64,000 nucleotides of DNA from contig CAYXUU010000020.1 in NCBI GenBank assembly GCA_964468645.1, positions 1-64,000 of the forward strand, in the 5' to 3' direction. Source of the stretch: JAIOZK01 sp964468645 (GTDB taxonomy: Bacteria > Bacteroidota > Bacteroidia > Bacteroidales > JAIOZK01). Both the position numbers and the translations under genes were made by a program. Positions 37,466-46,522 of the stretch are shown here, piece by piece (positions within the stretch are counted from its first letter, which is position 1; each line of letters opens with the position of its first letter). The notes under the pieces are model-generated. The model saw only the letters and a list, made by a program, of their open reading frames with translations, was not told the DNA's origin and ran no database searches.

Positions 37466-38896
37466 TCAGATTCCTAAACTTGATTTTATCATTTCCCCCT
37501 CGAATTGTGATTTCCTGAAAGGATGTGCTTCTGTATTAAATACATAATCATCAAGATTAAATTTATCATTATCTTTAGCAAATGCCAAATAAAGATATTT
37601 CAGCGTTTCAGCAAAAAAGTAGGTGGGCATATTATCCCTTTTTCCCATGGTCTGAACATTCTCAATGGAAGAAAAAGCAATATCGGTTTTGCAATATTTA
37701 AGAATATCTGCCCAGTATTGTTTCAGCATATCAAGGTATTTCACCTCCCCTGTTGCATGATACAGATAATATGCCGATTCGATGATCTCGGGATTAAGGC
37801 TGTAAACCGGATAAGTAGGCACTGCCGGGCCAAAGTTATAAACCATGGGTTCCAGGCCGTACCTGTTCCACAACCAGTCCCAGGTTTCCTGCAATTTATC
37901 TGCCTGCTCAAGATCACCGTTCAACACCAGCACTGCCGGGAAAAAGGCATCGTATAGGGTTACAATATTCCCTTCCGTTAATTCCGGTCTGTCTTCATTA
38001 ATCATCGTTGTTAGTTTTTCGCCGGTATGCATATTTACCCTTTTATACCACAGTGAGGTATCACTTTCCTCAGGCAGGTAAGTGTTTAATGCTATAATGC
38101 TCTGGTCCCATATAGGTTTCAGTTCCTCATCACCAAAAAGCAAATACGCCTTCAGGAGGTATTCATAGTAAGAATCAATTCCGGCACAGATATGACTGCT
38201 CTCTTTCGTCCATTCCCCTGTTTCCACATTGATGTATTCACCTACCAGGTTAATGTCAGATACCCGCTCCCATATAGCAAGGTTTGCTTTTTTAGCCGCC
38301 TGATAATAAACGGGATTATTGGTATAATAGCTAAGGATACCCATCTCCAACAAATAGGTGGCGGCTTCCGCAACATTCACAGTTACCCCTTTCACTTCAC
38401 CGGTTTTGAGGTTGAACCAGTAGTATGGTATCCCGGTGGGGGAATTAAATGCCGCCAGCATCCTTCTTCCGAAATCTTCTGTTTTATCAAGAATCTCCTT
38501 TTCCCCTGTATATTGATACATGGCCAGCATACCGCCAAGTATCCTGATGTTAACCTCAAAGGTTTTCACAAAAAGGTCCTTATCCCAGAAAACAGAATCC
38601 ATAATATACTGTTCCACTTCCTCAGCAAGCGAATCCAATCCCATTACTTTCATTGTGCTGTAGGCATCAATAGGCGAAATGTGAAGTGATTCATCATACC
38701 AGTCGGAATAACTTTTAGAAATAGGTAGCAGCACATCATGCCCCCAGGCATAGGTCTTATAAGCCTCCCATGTTCTGATAAATTCCTTCTTCACATCATC
38801 AGCCAGGTGGGATTCTTCATTTTTCGGTTGATCGTTATTACACCCTGTAAACAAAAACACCAATCCAAAAAACATCAAAAAACTAATCATTCTCAT
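37466..38896 (-). CDS. GH47-like alpha-mannosidase lipoprotein
   Basis: 476 residues from the ATG at 38896 (an in-frame TTG at 38905 and a second ATG at 38890 are possible). The lipobox is LFTGC. The body follows glycoside hydrolase family 47, an (alpha/alpha)7 fold of calcium-dependent, inverting alpha-1,2-mannosidases: FIRTWEAYKTYAWGHDVLLP, SPIDAYSTMKVMGL, TFEVNIRILGGMLAMYQYTG, SSHICAGIDSYYEYLLKAY, LNPEIIESAYYLYHATGEV and TYFFAETLKYLYLAFA, ending before a short tail with NTEAHPF, where family members bind calcium. Bacterial GH47 enzymes are uncommon and are usually secreted for N-glycan or mannan use. No sus/PUL genes are adjacent. Confidence 0.88.
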   Translation of the reverse strand: MRMISFLMFFGLVFLFTGCNNDQPKNEESHLADDVKKEFIRTWEAYKTYAWGHDVLLPISKSYSDWYDESLHISPIDAYSTMKVMGLDSLAEEVEQYIMDSVFWDKDLFVKTFEVNIRILGGMLAMYQYTGEKEILDKTEDFGRRMLAAFNSPTGIPYYWFNLKTGEVKGVTVNVAEAATYLLEMGILSYYTNNPVYYQAAKKANLAIWERVSDINLVGEYINVETGEWTKESSHICAGIDSYYEYLLKAYLLFGDEELKPIWDQSIIALNTYLPEESDTSLWYKRVNMHTGEKLTTMINEDRPELTEGNIVTLYDAFFPAVLVLNGDLEQADKLQETWDWLWNRYGLEPMVYNFGPAVPTYPVYSLNPEIIESAYYLYHATGEVKYLDMLKQYWADILKYCKTDIAFSSIENVQTMGKRDNMPTYFFAETLKYLYLAFAKDNDKFNLDDYVFNTEAHPFRKSQFEGEMIKSSLGI

Positions 38897-39069
38897 ATCA
38901 TACAATTCTAAATTTTCTATTCTCTATTTTAATTCCATGGGTTTAAATACAGGGCGTTGGGCCTTTCAAAACCCGTCTGTATCAAACCACTGATTATTCT
39001 ATTAAATGTAATCATACTCAGGTTTAGGATATCCACCAAATGAGCTATATTTTTTATTAGCAAAAGTAC

Positions 39070-40101
39070 TTATTCCCACAAGCTGATTATTTTTAAATTC
39101 CGTACAGTTGGATATCCCTGGTCAGGTGCATTTGTTCTTTTGGGAGGCCTTACAGTACTTAAATTCAAATCAATAATGAGCATCCCTTCAATATCCGGGT
39201 CTATCTGAGAGATAAGCGTTGAATAAGATTGATGTAATTCATCGCTCTGAGAATCTTTAAAACATTCAGATATTAATTCTGTGGTTTTGTTCTGATTGAT
39301 GTACAAAGTTGCAAAAACAGAACTATTGCCATAACATGTATCAATACAATTCATTTCAATATCCTCAAGTGGGTGGGCAACATTGGCAATTATTCCGAAA
39401 AGCTCATGTCTCTTTACTACAGCTGACATTTCTCTCATAAATTCTTGTGAGGCAGGATTATAGTTGATGTTTACAAGTATGTTAATAATGTTTTTGTTAC
39501 TTAGATATCTGGCAACAAATTGAATTTCATCTGAAATCAGGTCAACACAGACTATGGGTAATATCTTACCATATTTGCTTGTAATGACAGTTAATGTGTC
39601 ACCACGGACCATTCCTTCACCAGCAATAGGAGATACTTCAAATTTTGATTGCTTTATCTTATAGCTGTAATATATTCCGGTTGGTAAAATAATTGGAACG
39701 GTATTTTCACGGTAGTCATTATAAAAAGAACCAGCAATGATTATCATATCATTTGTTTCCGCGGTTTCTTTCATATGGTCCAACATCTCAATTCTTGTTT
39801 TAGTATCGAAAGCAAGAGCCAATTCAGGAAAGATCAGGACATTTACATTGTTCTCTATCGCTTTTTCAATACCGGCTAAAATAGATTCCTTAACTTTTTT
39901 ATTTTCTTTTATTCCTTTCAATTCACTATCGGTGTCCTTTAATGGCGCATGAATCTGGCAAATTCCATAGCGGGCAAATTCAATTTGCAATTCAGGCTCA
40001 AATGCAATATAATTTATATATGGGAATTCTATTTTCAATTTCTGCCCAGATACAGCTTGTATAAGAACCAGGTACAATAATATAATCGAAATTTTTTTCA
40101 T
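39070..40101 (-). CDS. Secreted nitrilase-superfamily (carbon-nitrogen hydrolase) protein
   Basis: 343 residues. A signal peptide (1-19) is followed by a CN-hydrolase domain with the catalytic Glu in VNVLIFPELALAFD, Lys in YYSYKIKQSKFE and Cys in LPIVCVDLISDE, all correctly ordered. The family hydrolyses nitriles, amides or N-acyl groups; the signal peptide and length are unusual for the cytosolic amidase branches. The C-terminal 60 residues are beta-rich (MLIIDLNLSTVRPP). The endonuclease/phosphatase gene upstream is 70 bases away on the same strand, so both may be co-transcribed. The substrate is unknown. Confidence 0.78.
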   Translation of the reverse strand: MKKISIILLYLVLIQAVSGQKLKIEFPYINYIAFEPELQIEFARYGICQIHAPLKDTDSELKGIKENKKVKESILAGIEKAIENNVNVLIFPELALAFDTKTRIEMLDHMKETAETNDMIIIAGSFYNDYRENTVPIILPTGIYYSYKIKQSKFEVSPIAGEGMVRGDTLTVITSKYGKILPIVCVDLISDEIQFVARYLSNKNIINILVNINYNPASQEFMREMSAVVKRHELFGIIANVAHPLEDIEMNCIDTCYGNSSVFATLYINQNKTTELISECFKDSQSDELHQSYSTLISQIDPDIEGMLIIDLNLSTVRPPKRTNAPDQGYPTVRNLKIISLWE

Positions 40102-40171
40102 CTGTTTATTTTCTTATGTTTATAATCTTATCCTGAAGTCCGTGAATTTTAAATTTGCCTTCTGCCTTCCT

Positions 40172-41029
40172 TCATTCCCAAACCTCAAAATATAACATCG
40201 CATGATCTGAGAACTCATCAAACCAGAGTTTCCAATCATCTTTATGCAGTTTTGGCCAGCCCAGCACTGTTACATTGCCTATCAACCCGTTCTGGTCTCT
40301 GATATCCAAATGATCCGACACAACAACATGATCGAGGTTCGTTGGCTCATAGGTATTGCCCCCATTGTACCAGCTTACCTCTTCAGGTTCTCCATCGATT
40401 ATGGTTTTATCTTTTGATAGAAGCAACATTTCCCTCTTCTCTGCCCATTTTGCAATCCGGGCAACTTCTTCCTCAGGACTAAAATCCAGTTCTTTCGAAT
40501 AAGGTACCGGGTCATCAATGCCCATGGTGTTCAGGTCTCCCATAAAAATAAAATTGGAATTACCTCCTCCGGCAGCATCCAGGGCTTTTTTCAATTTAAA
40601 TGCACTTGTTAATGCAGCATCACGCAAACCAAAATCTTCGGTCTTTGAACCACTTTTAATATGCAGGAACAGTAAAGGATAATGTTCATTATTGACTTGA
40701 ACCGATAACAGCAAACCCGGTCGTTGATATTCACGTTTGGTTTTGAATTCAAGCCGCTGTGTGGTGAAGGTTTGAAAGTCACTGCGTACACCGATGAAGA
40801 TTTCCTGGGTTTGTTTGCCTTCGGTCAGGTGGAAGCGATAATCAGGAAATTGTTCCATGAATTCAAAATAAATATCTTTTCCCTCCACCTCGTAAAGTGC
40901 GAAAATATCAGGTATTTGGGCGGATCCTCCATGCTGGCCCTTAATGAACTCAGCGATGCGCTTTACCCTGGTAATGCTGCCCTTTAAATGTTCTATGTTC
41001 CAGGAAGCGACAGAAAATAGTTTAGGCAT
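40172..41029 (-). CDS. Endonuclease/exonuclease/phosphatase family protein
   Basis: 285 residues without a signal peptide. All EEP-fold metal and catalytic motifs are present: FSVASWNIEHLKGS (Asn), IFALYEVEGKD (Glu), LLFLHIKSGSKTEDFGLRDA (His, Arg), FIFMGDLNTMGID (Asp, Asn), TNLDHVVVSDHL (Asp) and FSDHAMLYFE (final Asp-His pair). Members include DNases, sphingomyelinases and phosphoinositide phosphatases. The compact length and lack of secretion suggest a cytosolic phosphodiesterase or nuclease. It sits upstream of the nitrilase-like gene on the same strand. Confidence 0.87.
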   Translation of the reverse strand: MPKLFSVASWNIEHLKGSITRVKRIAEFIKGQHGGSAQIPDIFALYEVEGKDIYFEFMEQFPDYRFHLTEGKQTQEIFIGVRSDFQTFTTQRLEFKTKREYQRPGLLLSVQVNNEHYPLLFLHIKSGSKTEDFGLRDAALTSAFKLKKALDAAGGGNSNFIFMGDLNTMGIDDPVPYSKELDFSPEEEVARIAKWAEKREMLLLSKDKTIIDGEPEEVSWYNGGNTYEPTNLDHVVVSDHLDIRDQNGLIGNVTVLGWPKLHKDDWKLWFDEFSDHAMLYFEVWE

Positions 41030-41097
41030 TTTTTGAGTTTTTTAACTTCTAAAGATAAACACTAATTTTGAAAATGTATATTTGATAACTTTATCCC

Positions 41098-41619
41098 ATG
41101 AAATTAAAAATTGTATTGTTTCTCAGTCTTTCCCTGATAATGATCAGTGCACATGGACAGTGGACAAAACTTACCGTTCCAGGGGCAGACAACTATATAT
41201 CTGTATATTTTTATAATGAATCTAATGGCTTTCTTGCCAATAGCTCTGACCTCTATAAAACAACAAATGGTGGCTTGTCCTGGACCCTTTTAGATATCCC
41301 GCAGGCATATGACAATATGATCGATATACATATGCTGGATACCAATGTGATATGGCTTACTACCGATAATAATTACCCTACGGGCAACGATAAGGAAGGG
41401 AATATCCTAAAATCTGAAGATGGTGGGTCAAGCTGGGAAGTAAAATATAGTTTGCCATACCTGGGATTTAAACATTTCTTTTTCCTGGATAAGATTCACA
41501 TCTGGGTGACTACATTTAATTCCCTGGTTTACAGAAGTACAGATGGTGGGGAAACCTGGGCTGAATCGAATGAGCTGGATATGATGAATATATATGGATT
41601 ATATTTCATTAAACAATAG
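41098..41619 (+). CDS. Secreted Ycf48/BNR-repeat protein, probably truncated
   Basis: 173 residues. The signal peptide ends SAHGQ. Repeated propeller blades are visible: ISVYFYNESNGFLANSSDLY, KTTNGGLSWTLLDI, KSEDGGSSWEVKYS and RSTDGGETWAESNE. Ycf48-like proteins normally have six or seven blades and, in this phylum, a T9SS tail; here only about three blades exist before LYFIKQ and a stop. It is therefore either a short variant or a gene that lost its 3' half. It precedes the isomerase-like gene by 41 bases on the same strand. Confidence 0.65.
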   Translation: MKLKIVLFLSLSLIMISAHGQWTKLTVPGADNYISVYFYNESNGFLANSSDLYKTTNGGLSWTLLDIPQAYDNMIDIHMLDTNVIWLTTDNNYPTGNDKEGNILKSEDGGSSWEVKYSLPYLGFKHFFFLDKIHIWVTTFNSLVYRSTDGGETWAESNELDMMNIYGLYFIKQ

Positions 41620-41660
41620 GCTGCAGTACCGGGGAGTGATTAATTCAGTAATATTATCAG

Positions 41661-42827
41661 ATGATCTATAATATAGCATACCTGTCATACGATGATCATG
41701 ATCAGGAATTAAAGAGGCGCTCTGAACAGATTCTCAACGATTTCTTTAAACCATCAAATTATTCCATTAAACAGGATGATGGACAGCTGCTTTTCATTGC
41801 CAGTGGTGGTTCAGAACAACATGCTGTTCAACTGACAAAACCTCATCGGAATGTTATACTCCTGTGTCACAGGGAATGTAATTCATATGCAGCTGCGATT
41901 GAAATTGCCGCATATTTAAGGGCACATAATAAAAGAGTCAGTATGATTGATGTCTTTGCTCCGGATGCTTTTGAGGAATTTATGGAAATTCAAAAAATAA
42001 ATCAGGCATTGGAAAAGCTTACCCGGCAGAAAGCTGCATTGATAGGTGATGTTTCTGACTGGCTGATAATTTCAGATGTAGAAAGTAGCCTGATTACAGA
42101 GAAGCTGGGAATAGAGCTGATGAGATTGCCCTGGAGTAAATTAGCCGATTATCGTGACAAAGAACCATCTCTTGAGTTTCTGGAATATTTCCCAAACATC
42201 AATCCCAAACAGCTTCACGAAACTGCAAGGGTATATAGTTTACTGGAGGAAGTAATCAAAGAAAAAAGTCTTTCGGCAATCAGTGTGGAGTGTTTTTCTA
42301 TGGTAATGCGTGACCAGGTTACCGCCTGTTTGCCATTGGCAGTTTTAAACCAGAAAAATATTGTGGCCGCCTGCGAAGGGGATATTTGTTCTATGTTAGG
42401 AATGATGTTCATCAAATCCATAGAAGAAGAAATTCCCTGGATGGCCAATATTGCTGAAATAAAAGAAGAGAACATATTATTTGCTCACTGTACAGCGCCG
42501 CTTCAATTGTTGAAATCCTTTCAGATTACCACCCATTTCGAAACCGGTTGCGGGACGGCCATCAGCGGAAAATTTGAGAATCAGGAAGCAGGAGTATTCC
42601 GGGTTGATAACAAATTGAAGAAGTTTATGCTCCTCAATGGTGATATCATTCATTGTCCCGATCATGATTTTGCATGCCGAACACAAATTGATTTTAAAAC
42701 CAGCAAAGAACAGGTAAAACTGTTAAAGGAGCGAAGCCTGGGAAATCATCATTTAATATTTCCTGCCAGGCATATCCCGATGGTGAAACGGTTGATGCAG
42801 GTTTTAGGAATAAAAAGGGTAGCATAG
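41661..42827 (+). CDS. L-fucose/arabinose isomerase-like protein
   Basis: 388 residues, cytosolic. The C-half follows the FucI/AraA superfamily: LSAISVECFSMVMRDQVTAC, VAACEGDICSMLGMMFIKSI (conserved CEGD), ILFAHCTAPLQLLKS (conserved His), and a C-terminal substrate region FETGCGTAISGKF. The N-half is a Rossmann-like domain with GGSEQHAVQL and CHRECNSYAAAIEIAAYL. True fucose isomerases are about 590 residues, so this is one of the shorter, uncharacterised relatives seen in anaerobes. No sugar-utilisation genes flank it, so the substrate is unknown. The preceding short BNR gene is probably unrelated in function. Confidence 0.72.
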   Translation: MIYNIAYLSYDDHDQELKRRSEQILNDFFKPSNYSIKQDDGQLLFIASGGSEQHAVQLTKPHRNVILLCHRECNSYAAAIEIAAYLRAHNKRVSMIDVFAPDAFEEFMEIQKINQALEKLTRQKAALIGDVSDWLIISDVESSLITEKLGIELMRLPWSKLADYRDKEPSLEFLEYFPNINPKQLHETARVYSLLEEVIKEKSLSAISVECFSMVMRDQVTACLPLAVLNQKNIVAACEGDICSMLGMMFIKSIEEEIPWMANIAEIKEENILFAHCTAPLQLLKSFQITTHFETGCGTAISGKFENQEAGVFRVDNKLKKFMLLNGDIIHCPDHDFACRTQIDFKTSKEQVKLLKERSLGNHHLIFPARHIPMVKRLMQVLGIKRVA

Positions 42828-42846
42828 TTACCATTTTTATTAATAA

Positions 42847-42980
42847 TTCCCTGGTTAACTCTTCCAGGACCTCCTTCGTCGGACTCTGGAAGGTTGACCT
42901 GTAACCTGTAACTCGCAACTTTAATCCATAAACAATGATAGTTTGCTCTCTGTAACCGGTTTCCGGCAGAGGGACTTTTG
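42847..42980. repeat. Dispersed intergenic repeat, copy A
   Basis: About 134 bases almost identical to 51461-51600. Both begin TTCCCTGGTTAACTCTTCCA, contain GGACCTCCTTC and ATCCATAAACAATG, and end GGTTTCCGGCAGAGG. Copy A lacks a 6-base CTGCAA-type insertion found in copy B. It lies between the isomerase-like gene and the convergent M81 gene. The origin is unclear, and no transposase or terminal inverted repeat was found. Confidence 0.85.
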
Positions 42981-43049
42981 AGTATTTTCATATCCTTACT
43001 GCCGGAACAAATAATCTTCTCATAACACGATACTGTAGAATAATTTTTT

Positions 43050-44630
43050 CTACCGTGAATGTGACAATGGAATTAACCTCGCATGCAGATCAGGCTCTTC
43101 CATATCTTTATCCAGAGGAAACATGGGGCGATTGATTCGTTTGTAATCCAGTCGTTCCAGATCCTGGTCAACGCCACCCGGGGTGAGTGCCATAAGCCAG
43201 TCGCCGCGTAAATTGTATAGTTCAGGAACAAGGTACCCGATTTTTACCACTACAATATCGGCTTCTCCCGGATGTAAGCCCAATTGAGTAAAGTCTTTTT
43301 CATAGTGATATGGTTTACGTTTTCTTGTAACAATTACATTCACTGATCCCACCTTAACAACCACCTCGGTTTCTGCATATTTATCACCATGTTCGATAGA
43401 TTGAATGGTGCCATTTAATTGGATGGGTGGCGAATACCGGTTATCCACTGCTGCACCTGCAGTCGCGCTGATCCTTTCCCCGACACCCACTTCAACAGCT
43501 TTGTCAACAAACTCAGGTCCGGGAATGGATGCATAAATTACTGAAGGGCCATCTGCATTTTTAAATTCAGGGCGCTTGAGTATTTCATGCAGCGTCCAGG
43601 TAACATCACCAGCTCCACCTGCGGTGGGATTATCACCCATATCGCTGATGAAAAAAGGTTTTTTATCACTAGAAATAGCACTTTCCAGGCACTCTTCCAG
43701 AGTTGTTGTTGGCGCAACAAATACAAAATCATTACGCACATCCCAGAAGCTTTGAGCCAGTTTCTCAGCAGTAGTAGTTACTTTTTCCTTATCATCACCG
43801 GTTACCATAACTACGGCGTGGTTCCTTGGCTCATCGGCCCAGGCATATCCAACCCAGATCCCGGCATCCAGAATGCCTTCCTGTATTGTTGCGGGTTCAA
43901 CCTGGGCATACAGGCTTTTTCCCGGTTCTATCCTGGTGCTGGTTTTTTCTCCGGGTAATAATATCGGGACAGGAATCCAGGCCTTATAGGCTGGTTTCCC
44001 TCTTCCGGTTTTTAATCTTTCCAGCAAATTGGCAACAGCTCTTTCTTTCGATTCCCATGCATCTTCATGGGGTGCCAGTCTGTAACAGGTTATCAAATCA
44101 GTGTGTTTGGCAAGTTCTTGTGATACATTGCCATGCAAATCCATGCAGGTAGATATAATGGTTTCAGTTCCTACCACATCACGGATCCGCTTAATAAAAT
44201 CACCTTCCGGATCATCGAGTCCCACAACACTCATAGCCCCATGAATATCAAGGAAAAGACCATCGTAGGGAAGGTTTTCCGTTAGCATATTCAGGGTTTT
44301 CCCCACCAACGACTCATAGGCCTCCCTCTTAACGATGCCACCGGGAAGGGCATGACCTTTCAGTGTTGGATACCAGCGGGCCTGTTTCAGGTAAGTAGAA
44401 TCATTTCTAAAAAAAGGATAAATGGTAAAAACATCCTCTCCTGTTCTGGCATGAAAAGCATCTTCATCAGTCTGTGCAGGTGAAAAGGTGCTGGATTCGA
44501 TGGCAATGCCTGCTATGGCAATTTTTGGCATATCTGAATTTTCGTTATCTGCACTCTGTTCTTTGTGGCCAGGGTTTTGACATCCAATAGCAATCAGAAT
44601 AATGGCTATATAGCTTAGTATTTTATTCAT
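43050..44630 (-). CDS. M81-family metallopeptidase lipoprotein (MlrC-like)
   Basis: 526 residues from the ATG at 44630 (MNKILSYIAIILIAIGC, lipobox); a longer frame to 44753 runs through the upstream terminator and is rejected. The MlrC N-terminal domain has IAGIAIESSTFSPAQTDEDA, YDGLFLDIHGAMSVVGLDDP and STCMDLHGNVSQELAKHTD, giving the Asp/His metal ligands, then FFISDMGDNPTAGGAGDVTW. The C-terminal MlrC domain (about 350-500) has VGVGERISATAGAAVDNRY and KIGYLVPELYNLRGDWLMAL. The namesake cleaves linear microcystin, but most relatives have unknown peptide or amide substrates. The lipid anchor places it in the periplasm or on the surface. Confidence 0.88.
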   Translation of the reverse strand: MNKILSYIAIILIAIGCQNPGHKEQSADNENSDMPKIAIAGIAIESSTFSPAQTDEDAFHARTGEDVFTIYPFFRNDSTYLKQARWYPTLKGHALPGGIVKREAYESLVGKTLNMLTENLPYDGLFLDIHGAMSVVGLDDPEGDFIKRIRDVVGTETIISTCMDLHGNVSQELAKHTDLITCYRLAPHEDAWESKERAVANLLERLKTGRGKPAYKAWIPVPILLPGEKTSTRIEPGKSLYAQVEPATIQEGILDAGIWVGYAWADEPRNHAVVMVTGDDKEKVTTTAEKLAQSFWDVRNDFVFVAPTTTLEECLESAISSDKKPFFISDMGDNPTAGGAGDVTWTLHEILKRPEFKNADGPSVIYASIPGPEFVDKAVEVGVGERISATAGAAVDNRYSPPIQLNGTIQSIEHGDKYAETEVVVKVGSVNVIVTRKRKPYHYEKDFTQLGLHPGEADIVVVKIGYLVPELYNLRGDWLMALTPGGVDQDLERLDYKRINRPMFPLDKDMEEPDLHARLIPLSHSR

Positions 44631-44683
44631 AGGAAAATTTTTGTTCAAAAGTAGAGGATATATTTTAACCAGGCACCAAAAGG

Positions 44684-44717
44684 AAAAATCCCACCCGCTG
44701 ACAGGCGGATGGGATTT
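44684..44717 (-). terminator. Terminator downstream of the T9SS protein gene
   Basis: Arms AAATCCCACCCGC and GGCGGATGGGATTT (44686-44717) form a near-perfect hairpin, followed on the minus strand by a T run (AAAAA at 44684-44688 on plus), 29 bases past the stop at 44746. It closes the possible operon 46987-44746. Confidence 0.85.
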
Positions 44718-44745
44718 AAATGAACTTATTATAATCTTAATGTCT

Positions 44746-45615
44746 TTAATCAATCACCAGTTTCCTGGTAATTACATTGTAATGTGAGAATACTTTTACT
44801 AAATAGATCCCGGGCTCAAGATCAGAGATGTTTACTACAATTTGATTACCAGATGCTTTTTGTTCAAAAATATACTGTCCTGCAAAATCGATCAACTGAA
44901 TATTTTCCGTATTTGCTGATGTTTCAATATAAACCGTACCCTTTGCAGGATTGGGGTGTATGCTAACCTGATTAGAGATATTTTCAGGTATTGCGGTAAA
45001 ATTGGCTTCTTCATAATAATATACTTCGTAGGTCGGCCACCAATTATCTATAACACCAAATCCATAAATATCAACATTATATGGTGGATCATTCATGTTC
45101 AGCAATCTTAACTCAAGCTGGCCTGTTTGGTCTTCGAAATAATGTTTACTGGTTGAACTGCCGGGCCCGGTGAATTGACCAGCAAGTACAAATGGCAAAT
45201 CATCAGGTGGGTTATTGTTTATCTGATCGACTGTTGTGATACCTAGCTCCTCTATAATTGAATTTTCTCCATAATGCCAGTATTTAACCTGTAATACCCT
45301 ATTATTATTCTCGCTGAAATCCATAATAGCTCCTATGGTTATAATCTGGTTGTAATCAGGAACTGTAAGAAGTTTACCTCCCCCACCTTCATCTCCAAAT
45401 CCGGCTCGAATTTTACTGGATCCTCCATCATCTGTAAAGATATAATATTCAGGTGGTTCAAATTTTCCTGCCCAGGGGCCTGTCAAAACTCCATGTGAAA
45501 CGATCCCTTCATCTTTATCGAAGTTTGAAATTATCCAGCTGACTGTGCTTACAGTCTGGCCAACAGTTGCCCAACTTATAAAGAAAACAAATGAAATAAT
45601 TGCAAATTTTTTCAT
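44746..45615 (-). CDS. Secreted protein with T9SS sorting domain
   Basis: 289 residues. A signal peptide (1-19) is followed by an unrecognised acidic N-domain (about 25-205) containing SHGVLTGPWAGKFEPPEYYI, RAGFGDEGGGGKLLTV and LLNMNDPPYNVDIYGFGVI, then a standard type A sorting domain (about 215-289: VSIHPNPAKGTVYIETS, IQLIDFAGQYIFEQ, DLEPGIYLVKVFSH, TRKLVID). It is therefore exported and probably attached to the surface. It lies 48 bases downstream of the repeat-domain lipoprotein gene on the same strand and before a strong terminator, so it may belong to the same operon. Confidence 0.75.
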   Translation of the reverse strand: MKKFAIISFVFFISWATVGQTVSTVSWIISNFDKDEGIVSHGVLTGPWAGKFEPPEYYIFTDDGGSSKIRAGFGDEGGGGKLLTVPDYNQIITIGAIMDFSENNNRVLQVKYWHYGENSIIEELGITTVDQINNNPPDDLPFVLAGQFTGPGSSTSKHYFEDQTGQLELRLLNMNDPPYNVDIYGFGVIDNWWPTYEVYYYEEANFTAIPENISNQVSIHPNPAKGTVYIETSANTENIQLIDFAGQYIFEQKASGNQIVVNISDLEPGIYLVKVFSHYNVITRKLVID

Positions 45616-45663
45616 AATGATATTTTTTTAAGTTAATAAAAATGTTAATTCATATTTTATTAA

Positions 45664-46437
45664 TTAAATTCCAGATCCGCCTACTTCAGGATGCATATTA
45701 AATTTAACAAATTCTGTCCCTGGGGTTATGGGAAGAGATACATTACGGGTAGCGTCAGGATCCATATCACCGGGTGTGGTTGGCCCAAACTCCTGACTTT
45801 CCGTTTCACTTTGGAATACATGTACTTCAACCCTTACCTGAGGTGCTATGATTGTGTTGATATTTTCTAAAGTCCCGTTAAATGATTCGGTGTTGGTATC
45901 AAATGTTAAAACCAGGTGAATGCCGTTTACAATTTCATCTGCTGTTTGCGCTTTGTTCCAGAGTTTACCTGACTCATTGCCGCCTTCACCACCTTCACCG
46001 CCTTCGCCGCCTTCGCCGCCTTCACCATCTTCACTACTTGTTTCAGGATTCATTTTAAATTTTTTGAATGAGGTATTAGCTGAAATATTCACAGTTACAT
46101 CTATTATTTCACATGGTTCCATATCGACAGGAGTATTTGATGTAAATTCATGACTGATATTGTCATCGCCTGCTACAAATACCGTGGCTTTTGCACTCGG
46201 TGCAATGTTGGTGTTTAAATTCTCCATGGTTCCAGTGAAAGCATTAGAAGATTCGTCATATTGTAAAATCAACCTGACGCCCTTCATGATTTCTGTAGCT
46301 GCTTCATTTTTAGTCCAAATGGATCCCACCTCATCTTCAATCATGGATGGGCTTGGAAGATCATTCGCTTTTTTGCATGCTGTAATCGAAATGATTACTG
46401 CAAAAAGTAAACTTAGAATCGGAATTTTGTTTTTCAT
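45664..46437 (-). CDS. Lipoprotein with two copies of a novel ~95-residue domain
   Basis: 257 residues; the lipobox ends SITACKKA. Two homologous domains (about 38-135 and 160-255) share the pattern W-x-K-x-x-x-(A/T)-x-EI-x-x-G-(V/I)-x-L-x-L-x-(Y/F)-D, then FTGTMENLNTNIAPSAK against FNGTLENINTIIAPQVR, and end FKMNPET against FNMHPEVG. They are joined by a Gly-Glu linker of repeated GEG units (GEGGEGGEGG). The same domain occurs once in the next gene upstream. It may be a beta sandwich like FxLYD, but I do not recognise it. It is encoded 85 bases after that gene, probably co-transcribed and under the adjacent two-component system. Confidence 0.72.
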   Translation of the reverse strand: MKNKIPILSLLFAVIISITACKKANDLPSPSMIEDEVGSIWTKNEAATEIMKGVRLILQYDESSNAFTGTMENLNTNIAPSAKATVFVAGDDNISHEFTSNTPVDMEPCEIIDVTVNISANTSFKKFKMNPETSSEDGEGGEGGEGGEGGEGGNESGKLWNKAQTADEIVNGIHLVLTFDTNTESFNGTLENINTIIAPQVRVEVHVFQSETESQEFGPTTPGDMDPDATRNVSLPITPGTEFVKFNMHPEVGGSGI

Positions 46438-46522
46438 ATCTTATCGTTTTAATAATTGAATAAGAGAATTAATTATGTTCGTTACGTTCACTTTTCTCTC
46501 CATGTTCGCCCTTTTCATTGTG

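Noticed and set aside
42694..42991. Two minus-strand frames over the isomerase end and the dispersed repeat
   Set aside because: They are shadows of the real plus-strand gene and of repeat sequence; no conserved domain.
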